57,890 nucleotides of DNA, from positions 1 through 57,890 of the forward strand of contig CAIYUV010000131.1 of assembly GCA_903929475.1 (NCBI GenBank), written 5' to 3'. Both the position numbers and the translations under genes were made by a program. The stretch is from an uncultured Spartobacteria bacterium (GTDB taxonomy: Bacteria; Verrucomicrobiota; Verrucomicrobiia; Chthoniobacterales; Chthoniobacteraceae). This document shows positions 1-6,652 of this stretch, piece by piece (the stretch's first letter is position 1; every line of letters starts with the position of its first letter). The notes under the pieces are model-generated. The model had not been told where the DNA came from, did no database searches, and saw only the letters and a program-made list of their open reading frames with translations.

Positions 1-61
1 AAAACTTGGTGACCCAGTGGTCGAAGTCGTCGTCGGGATTTGGAATGAATTTGGTAGTCAT
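1..61 (-). CDS. Partial 5' end of an unknown gene running off the left edge
   Basis: An ATG on the minus strand at 59-61 opens a frame that runs without a stop to the window edge and reads MTTKFIPNPDDDFDHWVTKF. The acidic, aromatic N-terminus resembles, from memory, the start of a family of uncharacterised proteins common in Verrucomicrobiota that begin with a similar Asp-rich stretch and continue into fibronectin-like domains. Only 20 codons are visible, so neither the family nor the function can be confirmed. The gene would read away from the 21-bp tandem array that lies upstream of it. Confidence 0.5.
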   Translation of the reverse strand, partial: MTTKFIPNPDDDFDHWVTKF

Positions 62-189
62 AGGTGGTTGATTAGTTGACAAAATACCACAGTGAAATCG
101 CCGGTCTAATAACTCTCCCGTTATTAACAGCTACTTCATGCGCTGCTGAATTTGCCCGCTCCCGACGTTAGGAAAATCAATCTCCCGCA

Positions 190-462
190 TGGCGGACTCA
201 ATCTCCCGTGTAGCGCGCTCACCCCGCTTGCTAGCGCACCCAGTCCGCTTGTTAGCGCGCTCACCCCGCTTGTCGGCGCACCCACCGCGCCAAATAGCGC
301 ACTCACCCCGCTTGTCGGCGCACCCAGTCCGCTTGTTAGCGCGCCCACCGCGCTTGTTGGCGCACTCACCGCGCTAAATAGCGCGTTCAGTCCGCTTGTT
401 AGCGCATCCAGTCCGCTGTTTAGCGCATTGAATGCGCTTGTTAGCGGATTCAACGCGCCAAA
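190..462. repeat. 21-bp tandem repeat array, about 13 units
   Basis: Thirteen consecutive 21-bp units fit exactly into 190-462. Twelve similar units start at 211 and a more diverged one starts at 190. Typical units are TAGCGCGCTCACCCCGCTTG plus one base, with variants ending in CCAAA or CTAAA. The TAGCGC/GGCGC start and the central CGC are best conserved. Because 21 is a multiple of three, all six frames stay open across the array and give low-complexity heptapeptides (SALTPLV-like on plus, ALTSGLN-like on minus). An open frame here is therefore no evidence of coding. This array, the palindromic element after it and an unremarkable stretch at 691-815 fill the interval between the edge gene and the TIR-like gene. 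Confidence 0.85.
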
Positions 463-551
463 CAGCCAACAGAGAAGACCACCCCGCCCGGCACCCCTTT
501 CCCTCAGAAACCTCCCAGTTCCACCCTGCCCGAGCGCCAACGGCGCGAACC

Positions 552-690
552 CATACCAGCCTAGGGCAACGCCCTAGGAACACGGTCGTAAAATAACAAA
601 GCCCTGAAATGGCGCGCCAAATGGGGCCGCCCTTTCAGGGCTTTGGTCATCGTGGACGGGTGACCTAGGGCGTTGCCCCAGGCTGGTATG
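552..690. repeat. Nested palindromic interspersed element (REP/MITE-like)
   Basis: Two sets of inverted repeats are nested. The outer arms at 552-578 and 664-690 (27 bp each, starting CATACCAGCC and ending GGCTGGTATG) pair with one mismatch. Each outer arm is itself partly palindromic (CCTAGGGC.. / ..GCCCTAGG). The inner arms at 597-613 and 629-645 (CAAAGCCCTG.. / ..CAGGGCTTTG) pair with one mismatch. The whole could fold into a cruciform or a long hairpin. No protein-coding capacity is seen. The structure is typical of dispersed palindromic elements mobilised in trans; similar CCTAGGGC-type palindromes are, from memory, abundant in Verrucomicrobiota genomes. No second copy was seen in this window. 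Confidence 0.75.
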
Positions 691-815
691 AAACCGGGCC
701 GTTGGCCCTGCAAAGCAAGCGCCCACCCACCACCTTTGAAGACCGCGCCTTTCACGCCTGCCGTGGCTTAATCCAGCTCCAGCGTCTTCTGCTCCGTGGT
801 GCTCTTGGAAAAGAG

Positions 816-1724
816 CTAAATTAGCCCTTTGTCTTCCAGCCACTGCTCTAGCTGTAATGCTATCGTCTTTGCGGGATGTTGTGGATCAAACGGCCTATAC
901 AGTTTGCCCGCAAGGTCAGTTTGCAGAGCGGGGAGGGTTTGATCTTTGAGCAGCAGCACCGGTTTCTTGAGCCCAAGCATATAGCCCACTTCGAGTGAGA
1001 CATTCGGGTTAAAGACATCTTTCTCTATGCGTTCAAAGACTGCTATTCCGAAACCACAGCCATGCATATAGGTCTGAATGTTTGGGTAGAGATCATCAAT
1101 ATACTCCTTATCACGCGCTAGGAATCCAGTAAGTCCATACTTGCTCAGTGTCTCTTTGATTCCTCATTCAATCTCTTCGTGTGCTGTTGTTTTTCCAAAC
1201 TGCATCATCACAAAGCAAACCTTGCGTGGATCGGGATGCTCGTTTTGAAAGTGCTTGAGGCTTTCCTGAATGGCAACAGGCACAGCTTGTTGAACTGTGG
1301 AAGGGACAGACTCGGGCTCAGCCGGAAGTTTGCGGATAACATAATTCAAAAATGGCTCGATAAAACGTTTGAGAGCGGATTCTGAAATCGCAGGGTAATT
1401 ACCACGATCATTGCCATTAGCCCGAATCCCATGCGAGGAGGCTACGCGAGCTAAGGCAATTCCGCTCTTTTTGCATTCCTCAATTAACGCTAGGCCTACC
1501 GCTGCAATCTCCTCCATAGTTTTAGCCTTTGGTGGTGCCATACCGGTGCCTTGTGCCAATAGTTGTGGGCCATTGCTGCAGGCTTTAAGATCGGCAAGGA
1601 TCGTTTTGATCTCGGCTTGTGTTTCCATCCAATCAACAAAGGCCGCAAGCCGATCTGCTACCTCTTGCCAATCAGCATTGTTAAGAGCTGAAGCTTTATA
1701 TTTATATTCAGAGAGAACTGACAT
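816..1724 (-). pseudogene. TIR-like nucleotide-binding domain protein, interrupted by an in-frame TGA
   Basis: Read on the minus strand from ATG at 1724, the frame encodes about 150 mostly helical residues of no recognised family and then a Rossmann/TIR-like start (KVCFVMMQFG). An in-frame TGA at 1164-1166 stops it after HEEIE. The same frame continues immediately as GIKETLSKYG and runs to 816 with the family's typical C-terminal pattern (GIAVFERI, NPNVSLEVGYM, KPVLLLKD, GKLYRPFD). The two halves are thus one roughly 302-codon gene with a single nonsense codon, most simply a CGA (Arg) to TGA transition. TIR-like domains of this kind are found in bacterial nucleotide-dependent effectors, including defence proteins, but the exact activity is not known here. 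The alternative is a sequencing error. A start inside the second half (ATG near 1067) would make only a fragment lacking the MMQFG strand. Confidence 0.75.
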
Positions 1725-1736
1725 AGACGATACTCG

Positions 1737-1781
1737 TTATAGTTTCTTATGGAGGTTGTCGCCAAAGAAGAACTGGTTCAT
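1737..1781 (-). pseudogene. Relic of a DNA methyltransferase 5' end
   Basis: A minus-strand ATG at 1779-1781 is followed by codons for MNQFFFGDNLH and then, after KKL, a stop at 1737-1739. The N-terminal signature (N)Q-hydrophobic-F-GDNL is characteristic of the opening of many adenine-specific DNA methyltransferases of the N6/N4 type, where it precedes the DPPY-type motif. Only about eleven codons remain, and the sequence then passes into the start of the TIR-like gene. The identification rests on a short peptide. The reading frame and the position just upstream of a defence-type gene support it. Confidence 0.5.
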
Positions 1782-1856
1782 TCGGGGCGGGAGGGTGGAG
1801 GGAATCGGAGTTGGCTGCAAGCGCGGGGGATTCCCTTTTCAACACTCACCCGCGTC

Positions 1857-2324
1857 TTATTTCTCCTGCGCCGCTGCGCAGGCGTCGGCGATGAGTTCGA
1901 GGTCTTTTAGGAAGCGTTCGCGTCTGGATTGGGGGAGGGCGCCGAGGGTTTCGGATTGGAGGGCTTTGGCCACGTCGAACGCTTGTGCGAAGATGCGGCG
2001 TCCGGCGGCTTCGATGCGGACGCGGCGGGCGCGCTTGTCGCTCTCGTGGGCGTTGCGGGTGATGAGGCCGCTTTTTACCATGCGCTGAAGGGTGGAGGTG
2101 ATGGTGTTGGGGTCGCTGGCCATGAGGTCGGTGATGGTCTGCTGGGTGAGGCCGCGCGGGTCGCCTTCGCTGAGCCAGCGCAGGATGCTGTATTGGTCGG
2201 GCGTGAGGCCGAGGTGGGCGATGCGCTGGCGAAAAACTTGATTCAGCGAATACCACGCGCGCCGGAGCAGCGGGGGCAGGCGGCGCGGCGAATGGGGTGC
2301 GGACGCTGGGTCTTCTTTCATCAT
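1857..2324 (-). CDS. MarR-family transcriptional regulator
   Basis: A winged-helix regulator of about 155 residues. After a short Pro-rich N-terminus come the dimerisation helix (LLRRAWYSLNQVFRQ), the family-typical LTPDQYSILRWL helix, the recognition helix region (LTQQTITDLMASDPNTITSTLQRMVKSG in pieces) and the wing with Asp-Lys-Arg-Ala-Arg. The family normally binds short inverted repeats as dimers and releases DNA on binding small phenolic or oxidised ligands. I chose the start at the double Met at 2319-2324; the frame is open further upstream, but that part would overlap the divergent gene and is not MarR-like. It is divergent from the propeller operon, and a dyad lies between them, so regulation of that operon and of itself is the simplest inference. 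Confidence 0.85.
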   Translation of the reverse strand: MMKEDPASAPHSPRRLPPLLRRAWYSLNQVFRQRIAHLGLTPDQYSILRWLSEGDPRGLTQQTITDLMASDPNTITSTLQRMVKSGLITRNAHESDKRARRVRIEAAGRRIFAQAFDVAKALQSETLGALPQSRRERFLKDLELIADACAAAQEK

Positions 2325-2388
2325 GGTGCGGAGGAAAGAGAATCCTGTGCGCGCTGGCAAGGTTTGGCGTGAGAGGGCGGCGAGGGAA

Positions 2389-2410
2389 AATAATACGTGT
2401 AAGTAGTATT
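2389..2410. promoter_or_regulatory. Candidate MarR operator (inverted repeat)
   Basis: The sequence AATAATAC-GTGTAA-GTAGTATT is an inverted repeat with 8-bp arms (7 of 8 pairs) and a 6-bp centre, in the 154-bp gap between the divergent marR-like gene and the first propeller gene. Arm length and spacing suit a MarR dimer. It is also a local AT-rich patch in GC-rich DNA, consistent with overlap of a promoter. Binding is inferred, not shown. Confidence 0.45.
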
Positions 2411-2478
2411 TGACTCTGCCTTTTCTGCGAACTACACCGCTCTCCACTGGCGCGACAAACCCCGCGCCGTTTATCGCC

Positions 2479-5010
2479 ATGAAGCTCCGTCTCGCTCCAT
2501 CTGTCGCACTCGCCATCGCCTGCGCGCTCTCCGTTTCACACGCTGCAAAAAAGGACACGCCTGCCGCGAAGTCTGATGCCGCGAAGGTCGCAGGCTGGCT
2601 CTCGTGGCGCGGGCCGGATCAAAATGGAACTTCGCCGGAGACGGGATTGCCCGATCAGGTGGATGCGAAGAAACCGCTGTGGACGGCGGATTTTCCCGGA
2701 CAGAGCACGCCGGTGATCGCGAACGGCAAACTCTACATCAACGGCTACGTGGGCGAGGGCAAGGACCTGCGCGAGGGCGTGAGTTGCTTCGACGCGGAGA
2801 CGGGTAAGTTGCTGTGGCAGCATCTGGAAAACGACTTCCTCAGCGACATCATTTATCTGCGTTACGCGACGGGCGCGCCGACGGTGGACCCGGAGACGGG
2901 CAATGTTTTTGTGCAGGGCACGCAGGGCATTCTCTCGTGCTTCAGCGGAGACGGAAAGGTGCTGTGGCAGCACTCGCTGATGGAGGAATTCGGACGGATG
3001 ACTTTCCCAAACGGACGCACGGCGACGCCGGTGGTGGACAGGGATCTCGTCATCACGCGCGGCATCACGAGCGGCTGGGGTGGGAACGGCGCGGCGGCGG
3101 ATCGCTTGCTGGCTTTCGACAAAAAGACGGGGAATCTCGTGTGGCTCAGTTCCCCGGCAGACAGGCCGCAGGACCCGACGTTCTCTCCGCTGCAACTTTC
3201 GTGGTTCGATGGGAAGCGTGTGTTTTTCAGCGCGTGCGGGGATTCCTCCGTCGTATGTGTGAATGCCCGCACTGGAGATCCGATCTTCCGTTTCCCGGCG
3301 GCAAAAGCGGGCGCGAAGGGCGGCATCAATGGTGGGGTGCTGCGCTACAAGGATACGCTGATCGTCGCGCACGAATCGGAAAACGTGGACACCAGCGAAG
3401 TCGGACGCACTGCGGCGTTCCGCATTCCGGCGGTGGACGAAAAGCCGAAGGCAGTCATGCCTTCCGCCTACCCGGTGCCGCCCGGCATGAGCATCTTTTC
3501 GCCAAAGGAACTCGAGCTATGGCGCAATCCGCTCGGCAACCTCGGCTCATCGCCTGCGCTCGCCGGCAATACGCTGTATGAGGTCACGGGCGTGGGGGAG
3601 CTGGCAGCGGTGAATATCGAGACGGGCGAGGTGAAGTGGAAAAAGAAACTCGGGGCCGAGCAACGACAGTCGTCGCCATTTGCCGCAGACGGAAAGGTCT
3701 ATGTCGCATTTTACATCGCTGCCGGCCATGCGAAGAACGCAGCGGGCGAAAATGATGTTGGCGACGGTGAATTGTATGTTTTCAAGCCGGGCGAGAAGGA
3801 TGCTGAGTTGCTCAGCCGCACGAAGCTCACGGGCCGCTGCTTTGGCTCGCCCATCGCCTACAATGGCAAGCTCTACATCCAGACAGACAAGAAACTCTAT
3901 GCGTTTGGAAAGAAGGGTGACAGCGCGGGGGCGAAGAAGGTGGAGTGGAGAAATAATTGGGAAGATCGACCCCAACCCCAATTGACGACTCCGCCCAATC
4001 CGCCAGCCGTCGCGAAGCTCCAACTCATCCCAAACGAAGTGCTGCTCAGTCCCGGCAAGAGCGTTCAGGTGCGCGTGCGTTCGCTGGATGCGAATGGATT
4101 CACGATCAATGAGAACGTGGATCTGAAAACCGTGAAGTTCGACAACTACATCCCGCCGACCGCGCTCGTTAAGGCGAAGATGAATGGCACGTTCGATGAT
4201 GCCGGCAAGCTTACCGCAGACGCGAAACCGATCAGCAGCGCCGGTGCCTTTCAGGCCGTGCTGGCATCCGACGAAAAGGTGAATGGCACGCTGCGTGGCA
4301 GGGTGCTGCCCGAGCTGCCGATCAAGGTGGATTTTGAAGGCACTGAATTGAAAGAAACGACCGGCCCCGGAATCGGCGAGGAGGTGAAAGCGCTCGCACC
4401 CGCCGAGCCCGGAAAGCCTGCACCTGCGCCGGGCCCGACGAATTGGAATATCGTCGAGCCGCCCACGCCTTTTGCCTACCCGCCGCTCGCATGGAGCGGT
4501 GCGCGCTTCCGCTTCGAGATTCGCAAGGCGCCCGGCGATGGTTCGCTGGCGCTGTGCAAGACGATTGACAACAAAATCTTTCAGCGTGCGCAGGTCTTCA
4601 TCGGCCATCCGGACATGAAGAACTACACCATCGAGGCCGACGTGCTCACCGAAGGCAACAAGCGCAAGATGTCCGACATCGGCCTCATCAACCAACGCTA
4701 CCTCATCGCCCTGCGCGGCAATGCGCGCGAAATCGAAATCAGTTCCAACCTTGAGCGCATCAAAGAAGTCCAGCCATTCGCCCTCATGCCGAATGAATGG
4801 TATCATCTCAAAGTCCGCGTGGACGTGAAGCCCGACGGCAGCGGCACCGTCCGCGCCAAGGCGTGGAAAAAAGCCGACGCCGAACCCGAGGCGTGGACTA
4901 TCGAACTCGCCCACAAATTCGCGCACACCAACGGTTCACCCGGCATTTATTCGCTCAGTCCGCAGGATCAGCGCGCGTGGATTGATAACATCGAAGTGAA
5001 AGCGAACTAA
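2479..5010 (+). CDS. Exported PQQ-like beta-propeller protein with C-terminal sandwich domain
   Basis: A protein of 843 residues beginning with a signal peptide (MKLRLAPSVALAIACALSVSHA), which fixes the start at 2479 rather than at the upstream in-frame codons. Residues about 35-500 are PQQ-type beta-propeller blades with the usual GxLxW and DxxTG patterns (FDAETGKLLWQ, FDKKTGNLVWL, VNIETGEVKWK). A middle Ig-like stretch follows (about 520-640), then a C-terminal LamG/concanavalin-like region (about 690-843: NYTIEADV, NEWYHLKVRV, WIDNIEVKAN). Such proteins are common in Planctomycetes and Verrucomicrobia; whether PQQ is actually bound is not evident. It is the first of four closely spaced genes on this strand (43-bp gap to the next). 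Confidence 0.85.
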   Translation: MKLRLAPSVALAIACALSVSHAAKKDTPAAKSDAAKVAGWLSWRGPDQNGTSPETGLPDQVDAKKPLWTADFPGQSTPVIANGKLYINGYVGEGKDLREGVSCFDAETGKLLWQHLENDFLSDIIYLRYATGAPTVDPETGNVFVQGTQGILSCFSGDGKVLWQHSLMEEFGRMTFPNGRTATPVVDRDLVITRGITSGWGGNGAAADRLLAFDKKTGNLVWLSSPADRPQDPTFSPLQLSWFDGKRVFFSACGDSSVVCVNARTGDPIFRFPAAKAGAKGGINGGVLRYKDTLIVAHESENVDTSEVGRTAAFRIPAVDEKPKAVMPSAYPVPPGMSIFSPKELELWRNPLGNLGSSPALAGNTLYEVTGVGELAAVNIETGEVKWKKKLGAEQRQSSPFAADGKVYVAFYIAAGHAKNAAGENDVGDGELYVFKPGEKDAELLSRTKLTGRCFGSPIAYNGKLYIQTDKKLYAFGKKGDSAGAKKVEWRNNWEDRPQPQLTTPPNPPAVAKLQLIPNEVLLSPGKSVQVRVRSLDANGFTINENVDLKTVKFDNYIPPTALVKAKMNGTFDDAGKLTADAKPISSAGAFQAVLASDEKVNGTLRGRVLPELPIKVDFEGTELKETTGPGIGEEVKALAPAEPGKPAPAPGPTNWNIVEPPTPFAYPPLAWSGARFRFEIRKAPGDGSLALCKTIDNKIFQRAQVFIGHPDMKNYTIEADVLTEGNKRKMSDIGLINQRYLIALRGNAREIEISSNLERIKEVQPFALMPNEWYHLKVRVDVKPDGSGTVRAKAWKKADAEPEAWTIELAHKFAHTNGSPGIYSLSPQDQRAWIDNIEVKAN

Positions 5011-5053
5011 GCGCACACCAAACCCGCACGCACAACTCTCAACGCACATCATT

Positions 5054-6628
5054 ATGAACATCCGCACTTTTACCGCCGCCGCGCTGGCTGGCGTCGCTTT
5101 TACCACCGCACTGAATGCCGCCGACTGGCCGGCTTGGGGTGGCGGCGATCCAGGGCGCAACATGTATTCCGATGCGAAGGGGATTCCCGCGAAATTCGAG
5201 CCGGGAAAATTTAAGAAAAACAGCGAGGAGATTGATATGTCCACGACGCAAAACGTGAAGTGGATCGCGAAGCTCGGCTCGCAGACTTACGGCAACACGG
5301 TCGTCGCTTATAACACCGTCTATATCGGCACGAACAACGCCGGTGCGCGCGACCCGCGCTTCAAGGACGACAAGTCGGTGCTGCTCGCGCTGGAGGAAAA
5401 AACGGGCGATTTGAAATGGCAGTTCACGGTGCCGAAACTCGCGTCGGGGAAGGTGAATGATTGGGAATATCTCGGCTATCTCAGCGCGCCGTTCGTCGAG
5501 GGTAACACGCTTTACTCCGTGACGAGCCGCTGCGAGGTCGTGGCGCTCGATGCCGAGGGGCAGAAAAACGGCAACGACGGGAAATTTAAAGACGAAGGCC
5601 AGTATATGCCGGGGCCAGCGAAGCCGAAGGTGGAGGCGACGGCGAAGGACGCGGACATCCTTTGGAAATACGACATGATGGACGAACTCGGCGTGTTCCC
5701 GCACAACGCATCGAACTGCTCGCCGCTGATTCTCGACAACCGCGTGTATGTTTGCACGAGCAACGGCCAGGACTGGTCGCACGTCACGATTCCCGCTCCG
5801 CAAGCACCGAGTTTCATCGTGCTGGATAAAAAAACGGGCGAACTGCTCGGTGAAGACGACGCCAAGATCGGGCCGCACATTTTCCACGGACAGTGGGCAT
5901 CGCCGAGCGCGGGCATGGTGGATGGAAAATGGCAGGTGTTTTTCGGCGGCGGCGACGGCTTCCTGTATGCGTTCGATGCGGTGCCGGAGAAAGGCGCGGA
6001 GGGCGGCGTGTTCAAGATGCTGTGGAAATTCGACGCCGTGCTCGACGCCTACAAAACGGACAAGACCGGCAAGAAAATCAAATACCCAGCGCCCGATGGC
6101 CCGAGCGAAATCATCGCGACTCCCGTTTTCTACAAAGACAAAATCTACGTCGCAGTCGGCCAGGATCCCGAACACGGCGAAGGCGTTGGTCGTCTCATGT
6201 GCATTGATCCAAAAGGCGCGAAGGGCGACGTGACCAAGTCGGCGCTTGTGTGGGATTTCAAGGACATCAAACGCAGCATTAGCACGGTGGCGATTGACCC
6301 CGCGACCGACCTGCTTTTCACCGGCGACTACAGCGGCTTTGTCTATTGCATTGATACGAAAACCGGAAAGCTCCAGTGGCAGCACGACATGCAGGCGCAC
6401 ATTTGGGGTTCGCCGATGATCGTAGACGGGAAAGTTTACATCGGCGACGAGGATGGCGACCTGTGCGTCTTCGCTGCTGCGAAGGAAAAAAAGCTGCTTA
6501 ACGAAGTGAACATGGGCGCGCCGATCCTCTCCACGCCGGTCGTCGCCAACGGCACGCTCTACATCAGCACGCAGACGCATCTCTACGCGGTTTCCGAAGG
6601 TGCAAAGCCCGAGGAAAAACAAAAGTAA
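5054..6628 (+). CDS. Exported PQQ-like beta-propeller repeat protein
   Basis: A protein of 524 residues with a signal peptide ending near ALNAADWPAW. The mature protein is a propeller of repeated blades with PQQ-enzyme-like motifs (EEKTGDLKWQF, LDKKTGELLGED, IDTKTGKLQWQHD), and its DWPAWGG start is typical of Verrucomicrobia/Planctomycete propellers. It lacks the catalytic Asp and Cys-Cys features of PQQ alcohol dehydrogenases as far as can be read, so a structural, binding or scaffold role is as likely as an enzymatic one. It is a shorter relative of the preceding propeller, without the C-terminal sandwich domain. The MFS carrier starts 24 bp downstream, which implies co-transcription. Confidence 0.85.
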   Translation: MNIRTFTAAALAGVAFTTALNAADWPAWGGGDPGRNMYSDAKGIPAKFEPGKFKKNSEEIDMSTTQNVKWIAKLGSQTYGNTVVAYNTVYIGTNNAGARDPRFKDDKSVLLALEEKTGDLKWQFTVPKLASGKVNDWEYLGYLSAPFVEGNTLYSVTSRCEVVALDAEGQKNGNDGKFKDEGQYMPGPAKPKVEATAKDADILWKYDMMDELGVFPHNASNCSPLILDNRVYVCTSNGQDWSHVTIPAPQAPSFIVLDKKTGELLGEDDAKIGPHIFHGQWASPSAGMVDGKWQVFFGGGDGFLYAFDAVPEKGAEGGVFKMLWKFDAVLDAYKTDKTGKKIKYPAPDGPSEIIATPVFYKDKIYVAVGQDPEHGEGVGRLMCIDPKGAKGDVTKSALVWDFKDIKRSISTVAIDPATDLLFTGDYSGFVYCIDTKTGKLQWQHDMQAHIWGSPMIVDGKVYIGDEDGDLCVFAAAKEKKLLNEVNMGAPILSTPVVANGTLYISTQTHLYAVSEGAKPEEKQK

Positions 6629-6652
6629 CCGCACAAACAAAGCCGTCTCGCC

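Noticed and set aside
190-462. Plasmid-type replication origin (iterons)
   Set aside because: Unit size would fit, but no Rep gene, DnaA boxes or AT-rich melting region accompanies the array, and the units vary too much for typical iterons.
136-577. Open frames of 134-141 codons on both strands through the 21-bp array
   Set aside because: A 21-bp period keeps all frames open if one unit lacks stops; both frames are low-complexity heptapeptides, so they are better explained as repeat artefacts.
1164-1166. TGA as a selenocysteine codon in the TIR-like gene
   Set aside because: No selenoprotein in this family is known to me, no SECIS-like hairpin stands out just downstream, and CGA-to-TGA mutation is simpler.
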